Below, piece by piece: positions 29,334 through 37,409 of a stretch of 64,000 nucleotides of DNA (positions are counted from its first letter, which is position 1; each line of letters starts with the position of its first letter). The position numbers and the translations under genes were made by a program. Source of the stretch: Neptunicoccus sediminis (GTDB taxonomy: Bacteria; Pseudomonadota; Alphaproteobacteria; Rhodobacterales; Rhodobacteraceae); assembly GCF_001719615.1 (NCBI RefSeq), contig NZ_MDVX01000003.1, positions 347,595 to 411,594 of the forward strand, in the 5' to 3' direction. Under the pieces are notes generated by a model. That model did no database searches and was not told the DNA's origin. It worked only from the letters and a program-made list of their open reading frames with translations.

Positions 29334-30353
29334 TTACCTCTCGTTCCAGTGGATCATCGGCAAGCCGGCCACGGGGGATTTGAAATAGGGGATAGTGGTG
29401 CCGCGCAGGCTGCCAATGTAGACGTTCGTCAGATCGGGTCCGCCGAAAGTGATACTGGCCATCCAGTTGGCGATGCTGCCTCCGCAGGCCAGTTGTAAAT
29501 CGGGTGTGACCTTGTCTTGCGCAAAAGCCTTTAGCAGCGCCTTACCTTCGGGGGAGCCATTGTCGTCATCCAACAGGATACGCAGATCCCCGTCGGGCGT
29601 GATCGCAAAGATGCGGTCGGTCATCACATGGGTGCCCCAGAGATTGCCATAGGCGTCAAAGGCGATCCCGTCGATAAAGGCGTTGTGGCTTTCGGGGCCA
29701 AATGTTTCTCGCCCGCTCAGGTCTCCGTTGTCGGCCACCTGAAAGCGGGTGATCCTCATTCCACAGGTTTCCACGGCGTAAAGATGGCTTTCATTCCCAT
29801 CAAAGCGTATTTCATTGGTGAAATGCAGCCCGTCCGCCATGATCCGCAGGCCCTTTTCATCGGCCATAGCGATAAAGCCGTCGATGATGTTCGGACTACA
29901 AGCCTCCATCCAGTTCGGGATCGTGGTGGAAACCGTCAGCCACAGGCGGTCCTTGCTGTCGCGCAGCACAAAGTTGACCTTGCCAATGGGCTTGCCGTTG
30001 ATGCTGTCGTAAAGCACCTCGCTGTCGCCTGTGCGCTTCATCAGTTCAAGCCGGTCGGTTCCGAAGTTCGAAATCAGGATGTCGCCACTGCGGGCAAAAG
30101 CCAGTCCGTTGGGCAGGGTGCCGGTGGTAAAGCGGCTGGCGTCATCACTGGCTTGGGCAAAGCCGGTCTCAACCTTTTGCGCGATCAGGGTCTGGGTTCC
30201 GTCTGGGCGTATGTGTACCACACCGCCCCGTGCGTCCGCTGACCAGAGCGAGCCGTCCGGTTCCGCCAGAATACATTCGGGGCGTTGTAGGTCCGTGCCA
30301 ACTGTATTCAGGCTGTCCGGGTCGATCGCAAAGCCGTCGATGGGATTTCCCAT
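29334..30353 (-). CDS. SMP-30/gluconolactonase family protein
   Basis: A 339-residue six-bladed beta-propeller of the SMP-30/LRE family. Typical segments are RPECILAEPDGSLWSADARG at the metal-ligand Glu, GLHFTNEIRFD and GIAFDAYGNLWGTHV. Such enzymes open lactone rings using a divalent metal. It lies 3 bases after the FAH-family gene, so it is probably co-translated as part of a lactone/keto-acid pathway. Confidence 0.88.
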   Translation of the reverse strand: MGNPIDGFAIDPDSLNTVGTDLQRPECILAEPDGSLWSADARGGVVHIRPDGTQTLIAQKVETGFAQASDDASRFTTGTLPNGLAFARSGDILISNFGTDRLELMKRTGDSEVLYDSINGKPIGKVNFVLRDSKDRLWLTVSTTIPNWMEACSPNIIDGFIAMADEKGLRIMADGLHFTNEIRFDGNESHLYAVETCGMRITRFQVADNGDLSGRETFGPESHNAFIDGIAFDAYGNLWGTHVMTDRIFAITPDGDLRILLDDDNGSPEGKALLKAFAQDKVTPDLQLACGGSIANWMASITFGGPDLTNVYIGSLRGTTIPYFKSPVAGLPMIHWNER

Positions 30354-30356
30354 GGC

Positions 30357-31286
30357 TTAGGCTCCTTTAACGATCCGGTTTGCGAGAATGCCGATTTTCT
30401 CGATCTCCAGTTCAAATCTGTCGCCATCCGACAGACGTTTGCCCAGTTCCAGACCGCAGCCGGTGCCAACCGTGCCAGAGCCGATGACTTCCCCTGCATA
30501 GACGGTTTCGCAGGCCGAGATATGGGCCAGAATTGCGCCAAAGTCGTGGTGCATCTGGCGGCTGTTGCCACCGCCCCAGCGTTCGCCGTTCACCCGTGCC
30601 TCCATATCCAGTGCAACGGGATGTGGGACTTCGTCAGCGGTTAGGATATAAGGGCCAAGGATGTTTCCGGTGTCAAAATCCTTGCCTTTACAGGGGCCAA
30701 GCTGCCCCGGCATTTCTGCCATTTGTGCATCACGCGCGGATACATCGTTCAGGATCGTATACCCGAAAATATGGTTGATCCCGTCTTCGGCCCTAATATT
30801 CTTGCCGGTTTTGCCAACAACGATGGCCAGTTCCAGTTCAAAATCCAGATGCTCGGCATAGGTGGGCCACTGCACGTCTATGCCATGCCCGATAAAGGAC
30901 ATGCGGTTGCCTTTGTAATAGATCGGCTGCTGATACCAGACGTCCGGCACCTCGTGTTTGCGGCCTGTGGTTTCTTCCATCACTTTAAAACAATTGGTCA
31001 GGTGATCCTCAAACACCAGACAATCCCGGTATTGCACTGGCATGATCGGGGGCAGAAAGGTCACATCCGCCTGCGCAATCGTGGCGGATTGCTGGGGGTG
31101 ATCGACCAGCCCGCGGGCAATGCTGAGCCCCCTTTGTCCGGAGTCAATCAGGCTCTGCATAGAGGTGAAATCCCCGTCATCCTGTCCGGCGGCTTTGGCT
31201 GCGGCACGCAGATTAAGAAGACGGTCGTCATAAATTGCAGCCACCAGCAGCGGGCGGTCGTTGTAGGTAACAGTGGCAAGGCGCAT
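30357..31286 (-). CDS. fumarylacetoacetate hydrolase family protein
   Basis: A 309-residue FAH-superfamily protein. Metal-binding and catalytic segments visible are FDFELELAIV-type EHLDFELELAIVVGKTG, DVSARDAQ and GKDFDTGNILGPYI. Members hydrolyse or decarboxylate beta-keto acids, or act as hydratases. The neighbours (cyclase, lactonase, TRAP) indicate late steps of a ring or sugar-acid degradation pathway. Confidence 0.88.
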   Translation of the reverse strand: MRLATVTYNDRPLLVAAIYDDRLLNLRAAAKAAGQDDGDFTSMQSLIDSGQRGLSIARGLVDHPQQSATIAQADVTFLPPIMPVQYRDCLVFEDHLTNCFKVMEETTGRKHEVPDVWYQQPIYYKGNRMSFIGHGIDVQWPTYAEHLDFELELAIVVGKTGKNIRAEDGINHIFGYTILNDVSARDAQMAEMPGQLGPCKGKDFDTGNILGPYILTADEVPHPVALDMEARVNGERWGGGNSRQMHHDFGAILAHISACETVYAGEVIGSGTVGTGCGLELGKRLSDGDRFELEIEKIGILANRIVKGA

Positions 31287-31291
31287 CGGAA

Positions 31292-32068
31292 TTACTCCGT
31301 GAAAATGGCAACGGCGCGGGTGAAACCGGCGGAGGCTGCCTTGATTTTGAAAGGGAAGCAGGAAATCTCAAATCCGGTCGCGGGCAGGCTCTCCAGATTG
31401 CTGAGTTTTTCCATGTGGCAATAGCCGATGTCCATACTGGCGCGGTGGCCTTCCCAGATGATTGAGGGGTCTTTGGTTTCGGCATAAATCTTTGCGGTCA
31501 GGGCAAAGGGGGCGTCCCAGCTCCACGCGTCTGTTCCGGTGACGCGCACGCCCCGTTCGGTCAGATACAACGTCGCCTCGCGGCCCATGCCGCAGCCTTT
31601 CAACAGGTAATCCGGCTGGCCATAGGCGGCACCGGCAGAGGTGTTCACCACAACAATATCAAGGGGTTGTATTTCGTGATTGATGCGTTTCAGTTCCGCC
31701 TCTATGTCCTGCGCTGTGACCAGATAACCGTCCTCGAAATGGCGGAAGTCCAGTTTGACGCCGGGGTTCATGCACCATTCCAGCGGCACTTCGTCGATGG
31801 TGATCGCGCGCTCTCCGTTGCTCATGGTGGAGTGGTGGTGGTAGGGCGCGTCCAGATGGGTGCCGCAGTGGGTGGCCACGGTCAGTTTTTCAACCGCCCA
31901 GCCTTCACCCCCCGGAAGGTCCTCTTTCTGGAGACCGGGGAAGAAGGATAAAACCTGCTCGGCGGTTTGCTCGTGGGTCATATATTCGATTTCAGGCAGC
32001 ATGATCGGCGGGTCCGAGGCAATGCCGGTTTCCAGCGGAACAGAGAGATCTACAAAGCGACGGGGCAT
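31292..32068 (-). CDS. cyclase family metal-dependent hydrolase
   Basis: 258 residues from ATG 32068, which has an AGGAAAGGA site; the longer frame would overlap dctM by 41 bases. The motif HCGTHLDAPYH at 67-77 is the HxGTHxDxPxH metal site of the kynurenine formamidase/isatin hydrolase (cyclase) family. It probably opens an amide or lactam ring. Isatin or N-formyl substrates are plausible but unproven. Confidence 0.85.
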   Translation of the reverse strand: MPRRFVDLSVPLETGIASDPPIMLPEIEYMTHEQTAEQVLSFFPGLQKEDLPGGEGWAVEKLTVATHCGTHLDAPYHHHSTMSNGERAITIDEVPLEWCMNPGVKLDFRHFEDGYLVTAQDIEAELKRINHEIQPLDIVVVNTSAGAAYGQPDYLLKGCGMGREATLYLTERGVRVTGTDAWSWDAPFALTAKIYAETKDPSIIWEGHRASMDIGYCHMEKLSNLESLPATGFEISCFPFKIKAASAGFTRAVAIFTE

Positions 32069-32081
32069 AATATGTCCTTTC

Positions 32082-33395
32082 CTAAAGCAATGCCGTGGCG
32101 AGTTGCGGGAAGGCGAGCACAAGGCCGAGCACCACCAGCATCAACACCGCAAAGGGCGCTGCGCCATAAAAGATGTCCCCGAGCGTGATGCTCGGATCAT
32201 CCAGAGAAGATTTGATCACAAAGACCGATATGCCAAAGGGCGGTGTCAGCAGCCCGATTTCAACGGCGATGATGGTGATGATTCCGAACCAGATCAGATC
32301 CACTTGCAACAGGGACAGAACCGGCAGCATCAAGGGCACGAGGATCAGCATGATTGACGAACTGTCCAGAATGGTGCCCATCAGGATCACCAGCAGCACA
32401 TAGGCAAGGATCACGCCCCAATAGCCGATTTCCGCGGTTGCAACAAAATTGCCAAAGCCCGCAGGTACGCCGCTTAGGGCCAGCATCCGCGAATACATTT
32501 GTGCTGCAATGATCAGAAAGGAAATCGCGGCGGTGATCAGGCCGGTATCGGTCAGAACCTCCCAGAAATCCTTTAGGGTAAGGGCGCGGCGCAGCAATCC
32601 GATGATGATAGCACCGGAACAGCCAATGGCACCGGCCTCAATCGGGGTGAAGAACCCGCCGTAAATCCCGCCCAGAACCAGACCGATCAACGCGGCGATG
32701 GGCAGACCTTTGGCCAATACCTCCCGCGTGGTCAGCGTATCCGTATCGTCAGAAGGATCGGTAATGCCCTCGCCAATCAGTTTGGGCTTGAACAGAGCCA
32801 CCAGAAAGATCCCGAGGCAGAACACAAAGGCCAGCAACAGTCCGGGCAAAACGCCGGCGATGAACAGGTCCCCGACGGATTGTTCCGTCAGCAGGCCATA
32901 GAGGATCAAAAGCAGGCTTGGCGGGATCAACATCCCGAGCACCGAAGATCCGGCGACAACCCCGACAGAAAACCGCTTGGAATAACCGTGGCGGCGCATT
33001 TCTGGTACGGCAATGCGTGTGAAGACTGCCGCAGAAGCAATTGAAATTCCTGTAATAGCTGCAAAAATGGCATTGGCCCCGACCGTGCCAAAACCAAGCC
33101 CGCCGCGGACCCGCCGGAACATATGATTTGCCACGTCAAAAGCATCGCGCCCCATGCCCGTGACCGAAACGATAAACCCCATCATGATGAACAGCGGAAC
33201 CACGCCGAAGAAATAGCTCGATATGGTTTCAGAGGCGGCCAGCGCCAGCAGCTTGCCTGCCAGCAGAGGCGACCCCTTGATCAACCAGACGCCGACGAAA
33301 GACGACAACATCAGCGCAAAGGGCACCCAGAACCCCAGATACACCATGACAACCATCGCACCAAAGGAGGTCAGGCCAATTTCAAACGGGCTCAT
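32082..33395 (-). CDS. TRAP transporter large permease (DctM)
   Basis: A 437-residue protein with about twelve membrane helices and DctM-type segments (GVVAGSSVLGMLIPPS, EAGAIGC, TPPFGISVFVIKS). It is the membrane carrier of a sodium-driven tripartite transporter. It overlaps the small permease gene by 4 bases. Confidence 0.93.
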   Translation of the reverse strand: MSPFEIGLTSFGAMVVMVYLGFWVPFALMLSSFVGVWLIKGSPLLAGKLLALAASETISSYFFGVVPLFIMMGFIVSVTGMGRDAFDVANHMFRRVRGGLGFGTVGANAIFAAITGISIASAAVFTRIAVPEMRRHGYSKRFSVGVVAGSSVLGMLIPPSLLLILYGLLTEQSVGDLFIAGVLPGLLLAFVFCLGIFLVALFKPKLIGEGITDPSDDTDTLTTREVLAKGLPIAALIGLVLGGIYGGFFTPIEAGAIGCSGAIIIGLLRRALTLKDFWEVLTDTGLITAAISFLIIAAQMYSRMLALSGVPAGFGNFVATAEIGYWGVILAYVLLVILMGTILDSSSIMLILVPLMLPVLSLLQVDLIWFGIITIIAVEIGLLTPPFGISVFVIKSSLDDPSITLGDIFYGAAPFAVLMLVVLGLVLAFPQLATALL

Positions 33396-33961
33396 GACGT
33401 GGGACCTTTCGCAGCGAACAGCGCGAACAGGCTGGTTACGGCATGCAGCACCAGTTGCACCAAAAGGGCCGCACAGCCAATCAGGATGATCAGTTTCACC
33501 GGCCAGATCGGGGCGGTGAAATCGCCCACTGTGCCTTCATAGGTGCCTCGTACCCATGCTTTGACGAACAGGGGCTCACTTGCCGCATAAAGCTGCCAGA
33601 TCAATGCGATAGCGGCCAGAGTGAATATCAATTCCAACAAGCTGCGCAGGCGCGGTGCGCGTTTCTGGATGTAATCGAGCACCGCATCGGTGCGGGTCAG
33701 ACGGCCTTTACGAAACGCTTGCGCCACTTGCAAAAAGACGATGGCGACGATGGACATTGAGACGATTTCAGGCACGCCCGACACGGGGGTGTTAAACCCC
33801 ACGCGCCCGATCACATCGGCATTCACCAGCACCATTACCGCAAGGATCAAAAGGGTGCCGATCACGTTCAGCACAAGCGTCATTACGTCTGCAATCCGGC
33901 GGATGCACTGAAACCACGGCGGCAGAAACGCCTGCCCGGAGTCGGCATGAAAATCGGTCAT
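33392..33961 (-). CDS. TRAP transporter small permease (DctQ)
   Basis: A 189-residue protein with four hydrophobic helices and the NADVIGRVGFNTPVSGVPEIVSM-type DctQ core around residue 48. It forms the membrane complex with DctM, whose gene overlaps it by 4 bases. It is separated from the binding-protein gene by a strong terminator. Confidence 0.9.
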   Translation of the reverse strand: MTDFHADSGQAFLPPWFQCIRRIADVMTLVLNVIGTLLILAVMVLVNADVIGRVGFNTPVSGVPEIVSMSIVAIVFLQVAQAFRKGRLTRTDAVLDYIQKRAPRLRSLLELIFTLAAIALIWQLYAASEPLFVKAWVRGTYEGTVGDFTAPIWPVKLIILIGCAALLVQLVLHAVTSLFALFAAKGPTS

Positions 33962-33984
33962 AATCGAAAGGTCCAGTCAGCTTG

Positions 33985-34015
33985 GAAAAAAAGGGGCGGG
34001 CAAACGACCCGCCCC
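33985..34015 (-). terminator. intrinsic terminator/attenuator between dctP and dctQ
   Basis: On the minus strand a perfect 8-base GC stem (GGGGCGGG with CCCGCCCC) and 7-base loop are followed at once by seven T. It lies within a single operon, so it probably lowers permease and enzyme expression relative to the binding protein. Confidence 0.88.
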
Positions 34016-34026
34016 AGTCAGGGAGA

Positions 34027-35100
34027 TTACTCTTGATCCCAGTTGCGAACCGGCGTTGCACCCGCCTCGCGCATGGTGTCCATGTAGGATTTCAAAACGC
34101 GGGTGCCGCCAACGCCGTCCGCATCCAGCTTGTCGGCCCAGATTTTGGCAACATTATCCATGCCGTCGGCCCATTCCTTGCGGAAGGCTTCGTCCACCTG
34201 TTTAACGGTCGCACCGTTTTCTTCCATGATGCTCAGGAATTTGCCAACGGTTGCGTCCAGATCCTTGTGATAGGCGATCCGGTTGGTAATCGCCGCCCCT
34301 TTCAGGGCCTTCTGCACCATCGGGGGCAGGGCGTCATACCAGTCCTTATTGGCCGCGATACCACCGGCATATTGCGCACCGAACCCGATGCGGGTCACAT
34401 GGGGCGCAACCTCATACAGCTTGCCCGGCACAGCGGCAGAGGCAAAGACGATCACACCGTCATAAACGCCGGTTTTGATCTCGTTGTAATAGGTGGTCAG
34501 GTTGCCCGAGACCCCGACAGCGCCAGTGCCTTTCAGCCAGTTCACAGCCGGACCGGGCGCGCCGATCTTCTTGCCTTCGAGATCCGAAATGCTGTCCACG
34601 GGGAAATTGGTCATCAGCAGATAGTCGTCGATGCCCGTAGCCCCGCCCAGATATTCCAGACCGTTTGCCTCCCACGCCGCCTTCATATCCGCATCTGTGG
34701 CCTGTAGTTTGTCCATCCATTCCGCCACAACGGTAGAGTCGCTGGATACAAACGGCGTGAAATAGGTGACGTTCTGCACGGCGAGCTTGGCCGGATCAAA
34801 CAGGCTCGACACCAGACCGATTTCCGCGAGCCCTTCCTCGGTTGCTTCCAGTTCGTCACCCACTTTGGCCAGCGACCCGCCGTATTGCTCGCTCCAGTTG
34901 ATGGTATATTCCGAATCCTCCAGCGCGGCATTCACCGCCGGAATAAAGGTCTGGCTGACGTGTTTTACCCAGCGGAAAACCGGGGGATGTCCGGCCACCA
35001 CCGTGGCGCTGATTTCTTCGGCCGTGGCAGGGGGCGCGGCGACAGTCGCTCCGGCCAATAGGGCCACCGCTACGGCGCTGTTTTTAATCAAATGTTTCAT
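34027..35100 (-). CDS. TRAP transporter substrate-binding protein (DctP)
   Basis: 357 residues from ATG 35100, with a signal peptide ending near TAEE (residue 27). The mature part has the DctP fold with VGVSGNLTTYYNEIKTGVYDGVI, where family members bind the substrate carboxylate. It is the first transport gene after the TetR gene. The ligand is unknown; the downstream enzymes suggest an organic acid or ring compound. Confidence 0.9.
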   Translation of the reverse strand: MKHLIKNSAVAVALLAGATVAAPPATAEEISATVVAGHPPVFRWVKHVSQTFIPAVNAALEDSEYTINWSEQYGGSLAKVGDELEATEEGLAEIGLVSSLFDPAKLAVQNVTYFTPFVSSDSTVVAEWMDKLQATDADMKAAWEANGLEYLGGATGIDDYLLMTNFPVDSISDLEGKKIGAPGPAVNWLKGTGAVGVSGNLTTYYNEIKTGVYDGVIVFASAAVPGKLYEVAPHVTRIGFGAQYAGGIAANKDWYDALPPMVQKALKGAAITNRIAYHKDLDATVGKFLSIMEENGATVKQVDEAFRKEWADGMDNVAKIWADKLDADGVGGTRVLKSYMDTMREAGATPVRNWDQE

Positions 35101-35137
35101 TCTTTTCCTCCCAGAAGTGAATTTCGATAGTATATAA

Positions 35138-35815
35138 TCAGCCAAGCGCCCTGATACCGGAGCAGATGAACGGGACGATCTTGGTCAACATCTCATCCGC
35201 ATCCCCGTCGTCGCACAGACCATCGGACAGGCGGGCCGGACGTCCGGTCTTGGCCATCATGGTCATGCCCACGCCAATGGCAAACATATAGGCCCAAACC
35301 GCATTGGCGCGGGTCAGGCCGGGTTCTACCTGCATAAAGGCGCGGATGAATTTCTGCGCGATAGGGTCGTAGTATTTCTCGGTCAGCAGTTGTTCCCGCT
35401 CCGTTGCGGAATTGGCTGTCGTAACCAGAATCTGCGCAAAGGCACCGCCGTCACTGGCTTGCGAGAGTCCGGCCTCAATGGTGGGGCGGAACAGCGCCTC
35501 AACGATCGGTTCTAGATCGGGCCTCTGCGCCTGTTGCAATATCTGGTCCAGTAGCATGGCCCGCGTTTCATTGATCTGTTTCGACCGGCGCGACACCATA
35601 GCCTCAAACAGAACTTCCTTGGATTTGAAATGATAGTGGATCAACCCCTGCGCCACTCCCGCACGCTCCGCAATCTCGCGCATGGTGGCACCTTCGTAAC
35701 CGCAGCGGGCAAAGACGGTTTCAGACGCATCCAGAATAGCATCAAAACGGGATTCCTTAGCCGCGGAAAGAGATTCCACCCCTGCTGACTGCGCCTTCGT
35801 CTGTCCCAAAATCAA
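35138..35815 (-). CDS. TetR family transcriptional regulator
   Basis: A 225-residue regulator. The N-terminal helix-turn-helix is at about 26-75 (ETVFARCGYEGATMREIAERAGVA and YHFKSKEVLFEAM) and the ligand-binding part has no recognised family. It sits 37 bases upstream of dctP on the same strand, so it probably controls this cluster and itself. Confidence 0.92.
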   Translation of the reverse strand: MILGQTKAQSAGVESLSAAKESRFDAILDASETVFARCGYEGATMREIAERAGVAQGLIHYHFKSKEVLFEAMVSRRSKQINETRAMLLDQILQQAQRPDLEPIVEALFRPTIEAGLSQASDGGAFAQILVTTANSATEREQLLTEKYYDPIAQKFIRAFMQVEPGLTRANAVWAYMFAIGVGMTMMAKTGRPARLSDGLCDDGDADEMLTKIVPFICSGIRALG

Positions 35816-35854
35816 AGCCCTCCCAAGCCCGTGATTTCCACTGAACGGAAATTA

Positions 35855-35872
35855 ACTGGTCACTCAGTCAGT
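35855..35872. promoter_or_regulatory. candidate TetR operator
   Basis: An 18-base stretch with ACTG/CAGT ends and repeated ACTGA/TCAGT half-sites lies 40 bases upstream of the regulator start. A related ACTGACTG occurs near 35935. The symmetry is imperfect, so this is only a candidate. Confidence 0.3.
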
Positions 35873-36150
35873 ATTTGAAAGGGCGCGAGTCGTGTCAAGA
35901 GCGCGGGCGTAGTGACGTACGGGAATAAGGTTGGACTGACTGGGGAACGAGAGTGAATGGCGGAGAGACAGGGATTGTCCGACGAAATTACAAATCGTTT
36001 AAAATCAATAACTTGTGAAGGGTATTAGCGGACAAATAGTATCACATTTAGTATCCAAAACACTATCCAAGTTACCCCAAATTTACCCTGTCAAGCGGAT
36101 TTTGCATCTTTTTCACGTGGCTCTGGTTGATCCGACAGTTAATGATTCCA
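35873..36150. other. host-phage junction region
   Basis: Base composition changes sharply at about 35975-35990. To the left the DNA is host-like; to the right it is AT-rich and phage-like. An inverted heptamer TTGTCCG/CGGACAA flanks the change, and a run of related short repeats (AGTATCAC, AGTATCCA, ACTATCCA, GTTACCC, TTTACCC) follows at 36040-36090, as at integrase arm sites. No integrase or second att copy is visible. Confidence 0.4.
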
Positions 36151-36441
36151 TTACATTTGATGCTGATCAATCAAATCAGCGATTTCAGATTCATCAAATG
36201 GTAGACCGTCAGGCGCTGGTGACATTAATTCGAAATGGGCAATATCACTTTTACTATTTTTGAATAGCCAAACTGCCAACAACAGCCAAATTTGTGTTGC
36301 GGCGTCTTCGTCCATTTCTGGTAGTTCGTCCATAATGGCTATTGCTTCGTCTACTGGCACTTCTGCGCGATCTAATCGCCCTACTAGTTTGTGACCATTT
36401 TTCATCAAATAAAGTGGCGCTTTATTCATTACATTAAACAT
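36151..36441 (-). CDS. hypothetical phage protein, acidic
   Basis: A 96-residue acidic protein, not recognised. A hydrophobic stretch (IWLLLAVWLF) near residue 50 could be buried or membrane-associated. AAGAGGAAACAAG before ATG 36441 is a good ribosome site like those of the other phage genes. It is third in a minus-strand set of small genes, 11 bases after the previous stop. Confidence 0.65.
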   Translation of the reverse strand: MFNVMNKAPLYLMKNGHKLVGRLDRAEVPVDEAIAIMDELPEMDEDAATQIWLLLAVWLFKNSKSDIAHFELMSPAPDGLPFDESEIADLIDQHQM

Positions 36442-36452
36442 CTTGTTTCCTC

Positions 36453-36638
36453 TTATATCTTATCATGAATCAATTCGGCTATTTCTGCGTCATATCTTTC
36501 AACGGTTCTTAAAATATCGTCTACTTCTTGTGAAAAAAATGACATTGGCTTTTTTTCTTTTGATGACCTGTCAAATTCGTCTTCAATTATCGCAATCACC
36601 ATTAACGCCACACGCTCTTTAAATTGTTGTCTATTCAT
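36453..36638 (-). CDS. hypothetical small phage protein
   Basis: A 61-residue, probably helical protein (MNRQQFKERVALMVIAIIED start), not recognised. Its ATG shares one base with the stop of the 48-residue gene upstream (TAATG), which supports it being translated. Confidence 0.6.
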   Translation of the reverse strand: MNRQQFKERVALMVIAIIEDEFDRSSKEKKPMSFFSQEVDDILRTVERYDAEIAELIHDKI

Positions 36639-36784
36639 TATTGCACCTTTTTCAAAAGCTGTTCTTTCTTTTTTTCAAACGCTCTTTGACGTGCTTTTGC
36701 GCGCACGGTAATCGCTTTTACTTCTTTGTTGTAAGCTTCTATATTTCGTAAAATTTGGTAAGGGCTAATATATTCGTTTTCCAT
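36638..36784 (-). CDS. small phage protein, 48 residues
   Basis: A short basic, helical protein starting MENEYISPYQILRNIEAYNK and ending in a Lys-rich stretch. AGAGGAA precedes the ATG and the stop overlaps the next ATG by one base. It is the first gene after the promoter-like element at 36817-36827. No family is recognised. Confidence 0.6.
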   Translation of the reverse strand: MENEYISPYQILRNIEAYNKEVKAITVRAKARQRAFEKKKEQLLKKVQ

Positions 36785-36816
36785 TTTGGTATTCCTCTTT
36801 GTTTTGTTGTTCATAC

Positions 36817-36827
36817 CTTTATTTAGT
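36817..36827 (-). promoter_or_regulatory. phage ACTAAATA element 1
   Basis: Reads ACTAAATAAAG on the minus strand, about 33-43 bases before the start at 36784 and pointing toward it. Confidence 0.45.
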
Positions 36828-36911
36828 AAATCGCGATTTTTGCCCCTTGACCGGATAAGAAATGGAATTTAGAAAAACGACAGGAACAATAACAAAACGG
36901 AGTTTAAAAAA

Positions 36912-37211
36912 ATGAAAATGGATTTTTCGAATATGTCTTTGGAAGAACTGATGGATGCACAGCAACAGTTGACCAACGCCATTGAAAACAAAAAAGAAGA
37001 AGCTATTGCTGATTTGAAAGAAAAAGCTGAAATGCTTGGACTCACAAAAGAAGATTTGTTTGGAACAAAGACACGCAAGAAAGCTGCACCAGTTTTCCGC
37101 CATCCTGACGATCATTCACTAACTTGTGGCGCTGCTGGACGAAAGCCAGCTTGGTTCGCAGAGGCTGTTGAAAAGTACGGTGAAGACGCTGTTCGGATCG
37201 AAAACCAGTAA
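36912..37211 (+). CDS. H-NS/HvrA-like DNA-binding protein encoded by the phage
   Basis: A 99-residue protein with the layout of alphaproteobacterial H-NS/HvrA. The N-terminal oligomerisation helix (residues 8-45, SLEELMDAQQQLTNAIENKK) is followed by a basic linker and a C-terminal domain, FRHPDDHSLTCGAAGRKPAWFAEAV. In canonical members the DNA-groove loop reads TWSGRGRKP or similar; here it is TCGAAGRKP, so the first Arg of the RGR-type hook is missing. It may silence AT-rich phage genes or interfere with host H-NS. It has its own strong terminator. Confidence 0.8.
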   Translation: MKMDFSNMSLEELMDAQQQLTNAIENKKEEAIADLKEKAEMLGLTKEDLFGTKTRKKAAPVFRHPDDHSLTCGAAGRKPAWFAEAVEKYGEDAVRIENQ

Positions 37212-37230
37212 TCATATCCCCTGCTTAGTA

Positions 37231-37268
37231 AAAAACCGCGTCATTTGATTGTGACGCGGTTTTTTTTT
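37231..37268. terminator. bidirectional terminator after the H-NS-like gene
   Basis: A 14-base perfect stem (37231-37244 with 37253-37266) with A6 and T8 flanks. It serves the plus-strand H-NS-like gene and the minus-strand small gene that ends at 37267. Confidence 0.9.
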
Positions 37269-37407
37269 ATTTTTCGATTATTCGTTTTATTTTCTCACAG
37301 TGGTGTTGTGCCTGTTGCAGTAAAAAAATGTCATATTCTGTAATTTTCGTTGTTTGCACGTAGTAAATTGATGCGAATAGGATAGCTGCAATAATGATCA
37401 TGATCAT
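37267..37407 (-). CDS. small membrane protein, 46 residues
   Basis: A frame missed by usual length limits. It starts MIMIIIAAILFASIYYVQTT, one membrane helix, and continues with a polar tail. Its ATG lies 2 bases after the stop of the zinc-ribbon gene, so it is probably translated by coupling. No family is recognised; its size would suit a small phage membrane effector. Confidence 0.5.
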   Translation of the reverse strand: MIMIIIAAILFASIYYVQTTKITEYDIFLLQQAQHHCEKIKRIIEK

Positions 37408-37409
37408 GA

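Noticed and set aside
36015..36263. Plus-strand 82-residue frame at the phage left end
   Set aside because: It overlaps the better supported minus-strand gene at 36151-36441 and has no family features. Its GAAGG site alone is not enough.
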